DNA from: an uncultured Rickettsiales bacterium
GTDB lineage: Bacteria; Pseudomonadota; Alphaproteobacteria; UBA8366
Assembly: GCA_913046825.1 (NCBI GenBank)
Contig: CAJWTF010000007.1
Coordinates: forward strand, 1 to 59,528
DNA length: 59,528 nucleotides
Reading direction: 5' to 3'
The notes under the pieces were generated by a model, which saw only the letters and a list, made by a program, of their open reading frames with translations, searched no databases and was not told the origin of the DNA. Position 1 is the stretch's first letter. The number at the start of each line of letters is the position of its first letter. A program made the position numbers and the translations under genes. This document shows positions 7,178-16,213 of the stretch, piece after piece.

Positions 7178-8734
7178 ATGATTAACCGACCGACCACGAT
7201 CGACCCCATTCTCGCCAGCGCGGCCAAACGTTGGCCGGAACGGCCTTTCATTCATTTCGAAGGTCAGTCTTATTCCTATGGCGCGGTGATGGCCGACGTC
7301 GACAGGATGGCGCGTGGGTTAATCGCTCTCGAGGTGCGATCGGGCAACCGAGTAGCGCTTTGGATGTCGAATCGGATCGAGTGGATCATTGCTCAATTCG
7401 CGGTGACGCGCCTTGGCGCCGTCTTGGTGCCGTTGAACACTCGGCTACGCAGTGTCGATATCTCACACATGTTGCGGGATTCCGGGAGCGTGGCTCTGAT
7501 CACGCAACATAGCGCGGACGGGTTCAACTATATCGACGTGGTCCGGGAAGTCTTAAAGGAAGGTGACTGCCCCAGTCTTAAGCGCGTGATCGTCGCTGCG
7601 CCAAAGGACGCGCTCGAATCTACTTTCCTGTCCTGGGCGGCGCTAGGTGAAATGGCCGATCATGCCAATACCAATCCAGTACCGGAAACCGACATCAACG
7701 CGATGGCGTATATACTCTATACGTCCGGCACGACCGGGCTTCCCAAAGGGGTGATGCTGTCGCATCATAACTTAAACAACTGCTTCAATCTGGCGGCTCA
7801 AATGTCAGATGGCGATGTATTCTTCCTCGCTTATCCGCTATTCGCAATTACGGGCTGCCACAACACTATCCTGGCGACAGCGCTTGTCGGCGGTACGGTG
7901 GTGCTCCAAGAACGCTTCGATCCCGATGAAGCGGTCACGTTGATCGAAGAATACCGGTGCACGTGGATCGGTGGGCATATCACCGCCATCGAACAGTTGG
8001 TGAGCTGCTCCACATTCGCGCCAGAGCGGGTCGCCAATCTGCAATGCGGTCGCATTTTCCCACGCCGACCACAGCACCTGCCGTTATTACGTAAACTCGG
8101 TCTCAACTCCGCCATGAGCGGATTTGGCCTAACTGAATCGTCGGGGCCGCTCGTCAACAATAGCGGCTTGGACGAAGAGACCGTCTCCACCGAAGGACGG
8201 CCCTGGCCCGGCAACGAAATCCAGATTCGCGACCCGGAGGGAGCTGTCCTGCCGACCGGCGAAGACGGCATCATTTTTGCCAAGAGCCCGCAAATCATGT
8301 TGGGCTATTTCAATAACCCGGAAGCGACCACACGCACGTTGGTGGACGGCGGCTGGCTGCGGACCGGCGATATGGGCCGGCTTGATGCGGACGGCAACCT
8401 CACCTTCATCAGTCGTTACGACGATGTCTACAAATGTATGGGATTCAATGTTGCGGGCGACGAGGTCGAAGCCTTTCTAATCGATCACCCCAGTATCACG
8501 GAAGTCGCCGTCATCGGCGTCCCAGATGATCGTAAGGGCGCTGTTGGGGCGGCCTTCCTGATCCTCGAGCCGGGCGCGGTTGTCTCCTTGGAGGACGTGG
8601 TCGAGTTTTGCAAAGGCCGTATCGCATCCTACAAGACGCCGGGTCATGTCATCTGTGTGTCGGTATTTCCCCGCACCGCAATGGGCAAGGTGCGCAAGCG
8701 CGAACTGAGAGAGATGCATTTCGCGGAAGCCTAA
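7178..8734 (+). CDS. Acyl-CoA ligase (AMP-forming)
   Basis: 518 residues of the ANL superfamily. The P-loop motif YTSGTTGLPK lies at 181-190, followed by GVMLSHHN. The GFGLTESSG motif (A5 region) is near 312-320, then GWLRTGDMGRLDADG (hinge and A7/A8) and the C-terminal lysine in MGKVRKREL. It activates a carboxylic acid through an acyl-adenylate and transfers it to CoA in the cytoplasm. Last gene of the CMD-dioxygenase-hydratase-ligase run. The substrate cannot be read from sequence. It converges on the carboxylase gene with a 36-base gap. Confidence 0.88.
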   Translation: MINRPTTIDPILASAAKRWPERPFIHFEGQSYSYGAVMADVDRMARGLIALEVRSGNRVALWMSNRIEWIIAQFAVTRLGAVLVPLNTRLRSVDISHMLRDSGSVALITQHSADGFNYIDVVREVLKEGDCPSLKRVIVAAPKDALESTFLSWAALGEMADHANTNPVPETDINAMAYILYTSGTTGLPKGVMLSHHNLNNCFNLAAQMSDGDVFFLAYPLFAITGCHNTILATALVGGTVVLQERFDPDEAVTLIEEYRCTWIGGHITAIEQLVSCSTFAPERVANLQCGRIFPRRPQHLPLLRKLGLNSAMSGFGLTESSGPLVNNSGLDEETVSTEGRPWPGNEIQIRDPEGAVLPTGEDGIIFAKSPQIMLGYFNNPEATTRTLVDGGWLRTGDMGRLDADGNLTFISRYDDVYKCMGFNVAGDEVEAFLIDHPSITEVAVIGVPDDRKGAVGAAFLILEPGAVVSLEDVVEFCKGRIASYKTPGHVICVSVFPRTAMGKVRKRELREMHFAEA

Positions 8735-8770
8735 AACCGCAGTGCCACGAAAATTTGACGGGCTTTGAAA

Positions 8771-10309
8771 CTACGGATCGATCCGGTGCTTCCAGGCGTA
8801 TGTTTGGCTGCCTCGGCATCGCTCCAGCGCCTGCAAAATCTGTTGCCGTGTCTCGCCAGGCGCAATGACGTCGTCGATGAGCCCCAGGCCCGCCGCGGCA
8901 TAGGCACTCGATTCGATTTCGATCCGCTTACGAATGTCATCCCGAGCCTGCGTCGGGTCTTCCGCCTTAGCAATCTCCCGGCCATGTAGCAATTCTATTC
9001 CGGCCTCCGGCCCCATGACATCGAAGCGAGCCTTCGGCCAGGCCACCAGCAAGTCAGGTTCGACGGCCCGACCGCCAAGCGCGATATAAGCGAGGCCAAT
9101 CGCCTTTCGCAGCACCACCGTTACCAGCGGCACGCTAGCGCCCATAATCGAATTCAACAGTCGACCGGTGAGGCTTACCATACGTTGGCGCTCGATGTCC
9201 GGGCCGACGAGAAATCCCGGGCAATCCATCAATGAAATGACCGGGATGTGAAAGGCATCGCAGAGATCGATGAACTGGCGCGCCTTCCCCGCTCCCTTCT
9301 CGTCGATAGTGCCGGCCTGACGCATCGGTTGATTGGCGAGAATACCGACGGGATAGCCGTCCATTCGAGCAAAGGCAGTGATCAGGCTCCGCGCGTAATC
9401 GCGCTTCAGTTCGAAATAGCTGCCACCATCCACCAGCAATTCGATGAGCTTGTGCATGTCGTAGGCGCGGCGATGGTTATCGGGGACGAGCGCTTCGATG
9501 GCCGCCTGCCCGTTCTCCGAATCGACAGGTGCGGCGACCGAAGCCACGCGCGGCGGCGCCTCGTTACAGCTCGACGGGAGGTAGGAGAGAAACGTCCGGA
9601 TCGACGCCATGCACTCCGCTTCCGTTTCCGCAAGGAAGCCCGCTTGCCCGGTTTCCTTCGCGGATAATTCGCCGCCGCCGATCTCCTCGGTCGTCGCATC
9701 GAGACCAATCCCGACTTTCACGACCGGCGGCCCTGACATGCCGAGAAATCCCGTGCCCGCCACAATCGGCACGAAATCCGACTGCGCGGCGGTAAAGGAT
9801 GGCCCACCGAAACAAGGGCCGAGCGCCGCGCCAACCTGGGGCACCCGCCCCGACATTTTAAAATGATCGCCGAACCGATAGCCGAGCCCCGCCGCCGTGG
9901 CACCGTATGTCTCTTGGACGCGGGCCGCACCTGCTTCCATCAAGGCAATAAAAGGTTTTCCGTGCCGCAATGCGAGATCGCGCACCCGCTTATTCTTCAC
10001 TTCAGCGACGCGCCCCCGCGTTCCCGCGAACACAGTCCCGTCGTCAGCGGTGACGTAGACGTCCCTGCCGTCAATCTTGCCAGAACCCGCCAGCATCCCA
10101 TCCGCAGGTGTGCGCTCCTTTAGATCGTCGTTCTGGCTATGGGCGAGCATACCGATTTCAACGAAGGAGTCCGGATCAAGAAGCCGATTGAGCCGCTCGC
10201 GAGCGGTTAGTTTGCCGCGCGCATGGATTTTCTCGACGCTTTCGGGACCGCCCATTTGCGCGGCACGACGGCGACGTTCGTCCAGCGTCTCTTGTGGAGC
10301 CTTTTCCAT
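8771..10309 (-). CDS. Acyl-CoA carboxylase carboxyltransferase (beta) subunit
   Basis: 512 residues with the two crotonase-like halves of PccB/MmdA proteins. The N-half includes KIHARGKLTARERL (28-41) and EAGAARVQETYG (acyl-CoA site, about 125-136). The C-half includes GILANQPMRQAGTID, DCPGFLVGPDIE and the oxyanion region ASVPLVTVVLRKAIG. Family members move the carboxyl group between biotin and acyl-CoA substrates. No biotin carboxylase or biotin carrier gene is in the window, so its partner is elsewhere or it acts as a decarboxylase component. It follows the PF10014 dioxygenase by 42 bases, probably one operon. Confidence 0.87.
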   Translation of the reverse strand: MEKAPQETLDERRRRAAQMGGPESVEKIHARGKLTARERLNRLLDPDSFVEIGMLAHSQNDDLKERTPADGMLAGSGKIDGRDVYVTADDGTVFAGTRGRVAEVKNKRVRDLALRHGKPFIALMEAGAARVQETYGATAAGLGYRFGDHFKMSGRVPQVGAALGPCFGGPSFTAAQSDFVPIVAGTGFLGMSGPPVVKVGIGLDATTEEIGGGELSAKETGQAGFLAETEAECMASIRTFLSYLPSSCNEAPPRVASVAAPVDSENGQAAIEALVPDNHRRAYDMHKLIELLVDGGSYFELKRDYARSLITAFARMDGYPVGILANQPMRQAGTIDEKGAGKARQFIDLCDAFHIPVISLMDCPGFLVGPDIERQRMVSLTGRLLNSIMGASVPLVTVVLRKAIGLAYIALGGRAVEPDLLVAWPKARFDVMGPEAGIELLHGREIAKAEDPTQARDDIRKRIEIESSAYAAAGLGLIDDVIAPGETRQQILQALERCRGSQTYAWKHRIDP

Positions 10310-10351
10310 GGTGATTATTCCTTACGTATGGGGTCACCGATGCTCAGACCA

Positions 10352-11161
10352 TTATTCGCCGTCGCGGCGGAAGGTCAGGACCAGCACATCGCGATACCCT
10401 TCGCGTTCGGGTGCAAGCCGCGAGATCGGCGTCACGCCGTGGCGCATGCGTGTATCATTGAGAAACACGGTGTCGAGCGGTTCAGTCAGTGTGAATTTAT
10501 TCACGGATTTGCTCGCATTGTCGAAAATTTCCGTCGTGCCGCTTTGTACATTCTCCCGCTTGATCAGCATGACGCAGACCCAATCCACGCCGTCACGATG
10601 CATCCCTTCAGGGGTCGGACGCCCCACACCCTCGGTCATTGCCTCGATCCGGAATTGATGCATTTCGGCATGCCAAGGCCATCTAGCATCCGCCGCCGGA
10701 GCGGCGCTCGCGAACGCCCAGCGACAGACATCGAACAATGTCCGCAAGAACAGATGATCGGCGTTCTCGTTTAGGACCGGCTCGAACCAGCGTTCGATAT
10801 CGCCGTTCAACGTATTATAGTCTCGGCTTTGATAATGCGGTTGATGCGGTTTGCGTGCGATGGTGTCTGCTGACATATCGAAAGCGGCAAACCTCCGGCG
10901 ACGGTACCGGCCCCCATCCGCCATGAAGCGGTCGAGGCCAAGATCGCCCCAACTAGAGGCAAATCGTTTCCACTCCGCCATCGACCCGAGCCCACGCATC
11001 GCCTCCGCCATCTGTGCACCGGGTGCGAAGGCGTAGCCAGCTTGTTTGATGTCGTCACCGATACCGGGAAACGCGTTTGGAATCGTCCCGGACGTACTCG
11101 CGGTGGAAAGGGAAGGGTGCTGCAATTCGGTTCCTTGCGTCGCGACTGCGACGATACTCAT
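10352..11161 (-). CDS. PF10014-type Fe(II)/2-oxoglutarate dioxygenase
   Basis: 269 residues. Metal ligands can be placed as H188 and D190 (MHRDGVDWV) and H241 (RMRHGVTP), with the R-x-S-like region PEREGYRDVLVL downstream. This matches the 2OG-Fe_Oxy_2 family, whose studied members hydroxylate free amino acids such as isoleucine. Inferred role: hydroxylation of an amino acid or similar small molecule. It is the first gene of a minus-strand pair with the acyl-CoA carboxylase beta subunit. The short N-terminal leader (1-40) is low in conserved features, so the start is less certain. Confidence 0.78.
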   Translation of the reverse strand: MSIVAVATQGTELQHPSLSTASTSGTIPNAFPGIGDDIKQAGYAFAPGAQMAEAMRGLGSMAEWKRFASSWGDLGLDRFMADGGRYRRRRFAAFDMSADTIARKPHQPHYQSRDYNTLNGDIERWFEPVLNENADHLFLRTLFDVCRWAFASAAPAADARWPWHAEMHQFRIEAMTEGVGRPTPEGMHRDGVDWVCVMLIKRENVQSGTTEIFDNASKSVNKFTLTEPLDTVFLNDTRMRHGVTPISRLAPEREGYRDVLVLTFRRDGE

Positions 11162-11341
11162 CCTAGTTCACCTTCATAACGGCGCTTTGAAAAGGTCCAA
11201 AATTTGTTTTTTCGCGGGACCACCGACTTGGGCGAGTATTCTCACCGCGCGTGCCATTTTGTCTGAATTTTAATTTTAAATGCACGGACGAATAGTCCAC
11301 TTTCACATTCCATCAATCTGCTCCGGGCCACACAGAGGCTT

Positions 11342-12193
11342 ATGTCCCTTTCGTATTACGACCTCATCAATAGTTTTCACACCAAGGAAAGACGCTCCTA
11401 CAACCAAGCGAATGTCCAATTGTACGCGGTCGGCGTCGGGTTGGGCATGGACCCGCTGGACGAAGATCAATTGGCGTTTCTCCAAGACGAGAACCTCACT
11501 GTTCTGCCGTCCTTCGCGACGGTCGCGGCATGAGATGTTGCGCATACGCGGGAACTGGGGATGGCATGGGCGAAACTCATTCATGTCTCGCAACGGCTCA
11601 CTCTCAGCGTGCCGTTACCACCAGCGGCGCAAACCATCGTTTCAATGCGGTGCAAGGCCGCGTTCGACAAACCGGACAGGAACGCGACTCTGTTGGTCAA
11701 CGAAGCTCGGATGGTAAATGCCGTGGACGGCACTGAATTAGCGCTGCTGGAGAATACCTATCTGGCGCGGGATTTCCGCATTGCCGACGCGCCCACGGGA
11801 AAGCCCGTCGGCTTACCGGCACCGCCGCCGCGCGGGCCAGACCTGGAAGTGGAGATATACACATCGCCCCAGGCCGCTCTGATCTATCGTCTATTGGGCG
11901 GCCGCGCGCCCATTCATATCGATCCGCGGGTTGCCCGATCCGAAGGGTTTTTGGGGCCGATCATGCACGGACTAAGCACCTTCGGTCATATCTGTCATGC
12001 TATCTTGCAAGGGGCTTGCGACTACCAAACGGATCGGCTGCGCACCCTCGCCGCCGATTTCCAGGCGCCTGTATATCCCGGCGAAACACTGTCGACGCCG
12101 CTCTGGATCGACGGAGGGACGGTCCATTTTGAAACACGTGTCCTGGAGCGCGACGTGATCGTTATCGCGAACGGATTGGCAATCAGAGGGTGA
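11342..12193 (+). pseudogene. MaoC-type enoyl-CoA hydratase 2, interrupted by in-frame TGA
   Basis: A single frame from ATG 11342 to the TGA at 12193 encodes 283 codons, the usual length of R-specific hydratase 2 proteins. It is broken only by TGA at 11531-11533 (codon 64): FATVAA-[TGA]-DVAHTRELG. A TGG tryptophan is the simplest ancestor. The N-terminal hot-dog keeps LYAVGVGLGMDPLDE, and the C-terminal MaoC half keeps the catalytic pair in PIHIDPRVARSEGF and GPIMHGLSTFG. ATG 11561 could allow re-initiation of a 210-residue C-terminal product, but there is no clear ribosome site. Everything else is intact, so the mutation is recent or an assembly error. Its 3' end overlaps the GNAT gene tail to tail by 11 bases. 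Confidence 0.82.
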
Positions 12194-12671
12194 CGGCGCG
12201 TTCCATCGTGCAATGCGTCTCAATTTCACTTATCACGGTGAAACCAAGCCGCTCGTAGAACGCCTTCGCGCGTGGGTTCACCTTCATCACCCGCAGCCGA
12301 ACCGGCAGACCTCGGCTCTCCGCCTCGGAGATGATCAATGCCATGCAACGTGCGCCGATCCCGTCCCCCTGGTGTTCGGGCGCCAGGAATAATTGATTAA
12401 CCTTCACGCAGGCACGTTCGACCGTCAGCGACATGATCCCGCGCGCCGTGCCGTCCACGGTAATGACACGATAATCGTGGCGGGCAAAATTGTGCCGGTG
12501 TTGTTGGCGCTGCACGACTTCGTTCCAGCCCAGGCTTTGCTCCACATAGGGGCGGAACGCAACAATCTTTATGTCGAAGGCGAAATCGCTGTCGTCGACG
12601 GTCGCGCGCTTTAACGACAGATCGCCGCCCGGCTCCGTGAGAATGGATTTAACGCGTCGGATCGCCGACAT
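12183..12671 (-). CDS. GNAT family N-acetyltransferase
   Basis: 162 residues from ATG 12671, which has GGGGAGG about seven bases upstream and lies inside the 3' end of the HyuA-like gene (23-base overlap). A longer frame to 12773 has no ribosome site. The acetyl-CoA loop is seen as LAPEHQGDGIGARCM, preceded by the strand VNQLFL and followed by RVMKVNPRAKAFYERLGF, the classic GNAT C-terminus. It transfers an acetyl group to an amine; substrate unknown. As the third gene of the DUF917-HyuA-GNAT run it may modify a product of those enzymes. Confidence 0.82.
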   Translation of the reverse strand: MSAIRRVKSILTEPGGDLSLKRATVDDSDFAFDIKIVAFRPYVEQSLGWNEVVQRQQHRHNFARHDYRVITVDGTARGIMSLTVERACVKVNQLFLAPEHQGDGIGARCMALIISEAESRGLPVRLRVMKVNPRAKAFYERLGFTVISEIETHCTMERAVTL

Positions 12672-14220
12672 CACCACCCTCCCCAACGTGCGCGATATCG
12701 CCAACAACGCGGACCCGCGCGCGCACTGCGTTGCCCGGCAGATAGGCGAGCGGCAAGTCCTCCGCATCAACAACCTTCAGGGTCTCCGCATCAGCCCCGG
12801 CCGCGACCGCCCGAGCGCGGGCCATCTCCTCGGCTTGCTGCAAAAGCTCGTCCCGATCCATATCACGGAAGACGTGATCGACCTCGCCGCTGACCTGCGC
12901 CATGGCCGCGCCGACTGCGTTGGCGACACCATGGTGCGGGACGTGTCGGATATCCGAAATCCCAGCCATCGTTTCTGGCGTCAAAATGGAGCCACCGCCA
13001 ACCGCGAGTAGCGGCTCCCCCGCTGCACTGGTTTTCATCCGGTCCACCGCCTCGCATAGACGCCGCTCAACCCAGCTCATCGCATCGCGCACCGTCGCTG
13101 CGGAGAGATCGCGCACCCGGTCGCGGTCACCTATATCGGCTCGCCCGGCGGCGACCGCCACATCGGTCAGTGTCAACGTCTCACCGCCAAAGACCAAAGC
13201 CTCCTTGCGCAGCCGATGCCCTACGCTGCGCGGCCCAACTTCCAGGGTCGACGGGTCGACAATGGTGCCGCCGCCAATGCCGATCGAGAGCAGGTCCGGC
13301 ATGCGGAATAAGGTGCGCACACCGCCGATCTCGACGACGTTGTTGGCCTCTCTTGGGAAGCCCGCGACGAGGCAGCCGATATCGCTGGTGGTACCACCAA
13401 TATCCAAGACCATGGCATCATCGATCCCGGAGAGAAAAGCTGCGCCTCGCATGCTATTGGTGGGCCCCGACGCGAAGCTGAAGACGGGCTCGCGCCGCGC
13501 GATATCGACGGCGGCGACCGTGCCGTCGTTTTGGGTGATGTAGAGTGGGGCCGTAATGCCGCTCTCGGCCAGCGCGCGCTCGAAGGAGGACACGGTCTGC
13601 GCCGCCAAGTCGGCTAGGCTAGCGTTCAACAGCGTCACATTCTCGCGCTCCAACAGACCAATCCGGCCGAGACGGCTGGAAAGCGTCACGCGCAGGTCCG
13701 GATGCTCACCCCGCAAGATATTCGCCGCGCGTTCTTCAAGCCCAGCGGTGAGCGGCGAGAAGACCGAGGTCACCGCCGCCGCATCGACACCATCAGCGCG
13801 CATCCGCCGCCCTGCCTCCGCAATGGCTTGCTCATCAAGGGGGACGAGCGGACGGCCGTCATATTCATGTCCGCCCGCTACCAGATAAGCGCCCCCATCG
13901 GCACAGGCTGCCAGGTCTTCTGGCCAATCCACCATCGGGCGCAAGCTCAACCCAGACGGAAGGCAAATCCGCAACGCCGCCGCGCGGTTCAAATCGCGCC
14001 GCTGCAAGACCGCGTTGACGAAATGCGTGGTGCCGATCATCACCGCCTCAATGCTACTGGCCGACACATCCAGCTCCGCGAGCAAGGCTTGCAGCGCCGC
14101 CTGAACACCGCCGGTCACGTCCTCGGTCGTCGGCGTCTTAACCGCGCCCAGCACGGCGGCACCGTCGAGCATCACTGCGTCGGTATTGGTACCACCGACA
14201 TCGATGCCGATGCGGCTCAT
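12649..14220 (-). CDS. Hydantoinase/oxoprolinase (HyuA-like) subunit
   Basis: 523 residues. The actin-like ATPase start SRIGIDVGGTNTDAVML (2-18) and the later segments GTTHFVNAVLQRR, VLDIGGTTSDIGCL and SIGIGGGTIV are diagnostic for the hydantoinase A/oxoprolinase family. These enzymes use ATP to open cyclic amides or related rings. It overlaps the upstream DUF917 gene by four bases (ATGA, 14217-14220), so the two are translationally coupled and probably form a complex. No HyuB-type subunit is present; DUF917 takes that place. The ring substrate is unknown. Confidence 0.85.
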   Translation of the reverse strand: MSRIGIDVGGTNTDAVMLDGAAVLGAVKTPTTEDVTGGVQAALQALLAELDVSASSIEAVMIGTTHFVNAVLQRRDLNRAAALRICLPSGLSLRPMVDWPEDLAACADGGAYLVAGGHEYDGRPLVPLDEQAIAEAGRRMRADGVDAAAVTSVFSPLTAGLEERAANILRGEHPDLRVTLSSRLGRIGLLERENVTLLNASLADLAAQTVSSFERALAESGITAPLYITQNDGTVAAVDIARREPVFSFASGPTNSMRGAAFLSGIDDAMVLDIGGTTSDIGCLVAGFPREANNVVEIGGVRTLFRMPDLLSIGIGGGTIVDPSTLEVGPRSVGHRLRKEALVFGGETLTLTDVAVAAGRADIGDRDRVRDLSAATVRDAMSWVERRLCEAVDRMKTSAAGEPLLAVGGGSILTPETMAGISDIRHVPHHGVANAVGAAMAQVSGEVDHVFRDMDRDELLQQAEEMARARAVAAGADAETLKVVDAEDLPLAYLPGNAVRARVRVVGDIAHVGEGGDVGDPTR

Positions 14221-15386
14221 GACGGGACGACCGGAAAGACGGAGCGAAACTCCAGATCGAATCCGAAGGCGCGCGGGCCGACATTCTCCAAGCCTTCCGA
14301 GGTCAGGAATATCGGCGGGCTCGGCAGCGCCAAGACGCTGACCCGTTGGCCGTAGCGGATCACGTCGGTGCCGATCCCGTCGCCGCTGACACTATCGACG
14401 ACGCAGATCAGGTCCGGGGTCATGACAATGGGTTCCTCGCCGCGATATCCCATGGAAAACTCATTCTGGAAATGCACGGTGAAGCGGCTGCCAGCATCCG
14501 TGCCCAGCCCCTCGATAGCGGCTTGGCCGCGCAAAAACCCCTCGGTCGCGCGGCGCGCCACGTCCACGACCTTTCCATCGAAAAGACGCACGCCATCGGC
14601 ACTGTCAACTATGGCGTCGACCGGATCGTCGTGCCGCTCTCGCGCCGCCATCACCGCGCGGCCCAAATCGATGGCCTTGGTCGTGGTATAGAGAATGCCG
14701 TGATCCTTCACCTCCCGCCCGCTACGGGGCGCCTTGCAGGTGGCGGCAATGGAGCCAACCTCAGTGCAGGCCTTACGGCTGATCCGCTCCATCCATTTCC
14801 AACTCTCAGCGCGTGGGATGATCACCTCGTTGTCGCGAATATCGGCGAGCGCCAGCGGATAACATTGCAGCCCAGCAACCGCGACGCTGGTCATCTGCGC
14901 TTCCGGATAGGCCCGGCCCATGGTGTCCGCATCGACCACGGGATAGCCGGTCACGGCGGCGACCATCAAAGGATGCACCCCGTTGCCGCCACCTATCTCC
15001 AGCGACATCACCGCATCGAATGTCCGTCCGAGATAGCGCTCCATGGTGCGCATCGGCTTGGTTGCGAAGGCGGGATCGGCGAGCCGCTCCTGTCCGACCA
15101 AGGGTGCCCCCATGTTGGAGAGCACGGCCACCAACGCGTCATCGGCGAGGCTCATCGGGTCGATCAAGGTAACCTCGTGCCCGGCGCGGTATAGCTCCCG
15201 CATATTGAGCAAGCGATGATACGGCGTCCCTCCACCGCCAGTGCCGAGGATCCAGGCCCCCAGTGCAAGCGCTTCGATATCGTCGATGGTGAGGCTGCGC
15301 GGGTACACGGCGGCTCCGCTGTTGGATCGAGATTGCAAAGACATGATAGCGGGCGGCAGCGTTCCGTCCAATGCGGTGGGGCTCAC
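14217..15386 (-). CDS. DUF917 family protein
   Basis: Up to 389 residues. The N-terminal core has LTIDDIEALALGAWILGTGGGG (split here as LTIDDIEALALG and AWILGTGGGG), then DPMSLADDALVAVLSNMGAP and MSLEIGGGNGVHPL, all DUF917 signatures. DUF917 proteins occur next to hydantoinase A-like proteins, and one group was described as thiohydantoin-processing; exact activity here is open. The frame opens at GTG 15386 with GGGG five bases upstream; ATG 15344 is an alternative that would remove 14 residues. First gene of the minus-strand run DUF917-HyuA-GNAT, divergent from the two Lin0512 genes across about 70 bases. Confidence 0.82.
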   Translation of the reverse strand: MSPTALDGTLPPAIMSLQSRSNSGAAVYPRSLTIDDIEALALGAWILGTGGGGTPYHRLLNMRELYRAGHEVTLIDPMSLADDALVAVLSNMGAPLVGQERLADPAFATKPMRTMERYLGRTFDAVMSLEIGGGNGVHPLMVAAVTGYPVVDADTMGRAYPEAQMTSVAVAGLQCYPLALADIRDNEVIIPRAESWKWMERISRKACTEVGSIAATCKAPRSGREVKDHGILYTTTKAIDLGRAVMAARERHDDPVDAIVDSADGVRLFDGKVVDVARRATEGFLRGQAAIEGLGTDAGSRFTVHFQNEFSMGYRGEEPIVMTPDLICVVDSVSGDGIGTDVIRYGQRVSVLALPSPPIFLTSEGLENVGPRAFGFDLEFRSVFPVVPS

Positions 15387-15457
15387 ACCTCATCCCCTTG
15401 CCCCTCTCCTCCTGAAACCGACATCCCTATTCACAATCGAAACATTGGAGATTTGCC

Positions 15458-15808
15458 ATGGCTTGGACGCGGATGGTGCTTGAAATCGGCATGGGGACCG
15501 ATATCAGAGGGACGGAGCCGACCAAGGCAGCTGTGCGCGCGTTGCGGGATGCGCTTTGGCACAACTCGCTGAGCATCGCTAATGCTATTGGGCAGGATAC
15601 GGATTCCATGCGCGTCGAGGTGAAGATCGGCGTGCCGGACCCGGAGAAGGTCGACACACAACAAGTTCTGGACGTGCTGCCGCACGGCACCGGCACCTGC
15701 GAGGTGGTCGAGGGTGGGCTCAAAATTCCCAATGACGCCGGGACCGACAACACCCTGATGGCCCATGCGGCCGCGGTCGTCTATCTCGATCTGCCGGAGG
15801 GAGCATAA
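15458..15808 (+). CDS. Lin0512 family protein, first copy
   Basis: 116 residues: RMVLEIGMGTDIRGTEPTKAA (split: RMVLEIGMGTDIRG, TEPTKAA), ALRDALWHNSLSIANAIG, VKIGVPDPEKVDTQQV and GTCEVVEGGLKI. This is the uncharacterised Lin0512 family, small mixed alpha/beta proteins. ATG 15458 follows GGAGA at a good distance. Two bases separate it from the second copy, so the pair is co-translated and likely forms a heteromer. It is divergent from DUF917/HyuA, which suggests joint control and a joint function. No catalytic residue is known. Confidence 0.85.
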   Translation: MAWTRMVLEIGMGTDIRGTEPTKAAVRALRDALWHNSLSIANAIGQDTDSMRVEVKIGVPDPEKVDTQQVLDVLPHGTGTCEVVEGGLKIPNDAGTDNTLMAHAAAVVYLDLPEGA

Positions 15809-15810
15809 TT

Positions 15811-16149
15811 ATGGCCTTACACCGCGCGATACTCGAAATGGGTGCCGGCAATGATCTGCATGGTGGCGATTATACCAAGGCGGCGCTGCGCGCCGTGCAG
15901 GACGCGCTGCACCACTCGTCACTCTCCTTTATCAGAGCACTCGGCATCGACAAGGACACACTGCAAGTTGACGTTACTATTGGTGTGCAAAAACCGAGTG
16001 AGGTCGACACCGATCGGGTGGCGGAAAGCCTGCCGGTCGGCAAGGTCACCGTGCGCGCGGTCATGGGCGGGCTCGACGTGGTCGACGCGGGCGACGGAGA
16101 TACGGCGGTAATCGCCAGCGCCGCCGTCGAAGTACAGATCGAGCGATAG
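15811..16149 (+). CDS. Lin0512 family protein, second copy
   Basis: 112 residues, clearly paralogous to the preceding gene: RAILEMGAGNDLHGGDYTKAA (split: RAILEMGAGNDLHGG, DYTKAA), ALHHSSLSFIRALG, VTIGVQKPSEVDTDRV and VTVRAVMGGLDV match it position by position. Copies differ enough (roughly 40% by eye) to be long-standing partners rather than a fresh duplication. Co-translated with copy one. Function unknown; context links it to ring or amide chemistry of the HyuA/DUF917 genes. Confidence 0.85.
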   Translation: MALHRAILEMGAGNDLHGGDYTKAALRAVQDALHHSSLSFIRALGIDKDTLQVDVTIGVQKPSEVDTDRVAESLPVGKVTVRAVMGGLDVVDAGDGDTAVIASAAVEVQIER

Positions 16150-16213
16150 CGGCGGTTTTCGTTTTCTCGAGCGCGACCTAACTCCCTGTACAACAATGAT
16201 GGGGAGAAGCGGC

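Noticed and set aside
14346..15194. 282-codon plus-strand frame
   Set aside because: Antisense to DUF917; His/Arg-rich with no recognisable domain.
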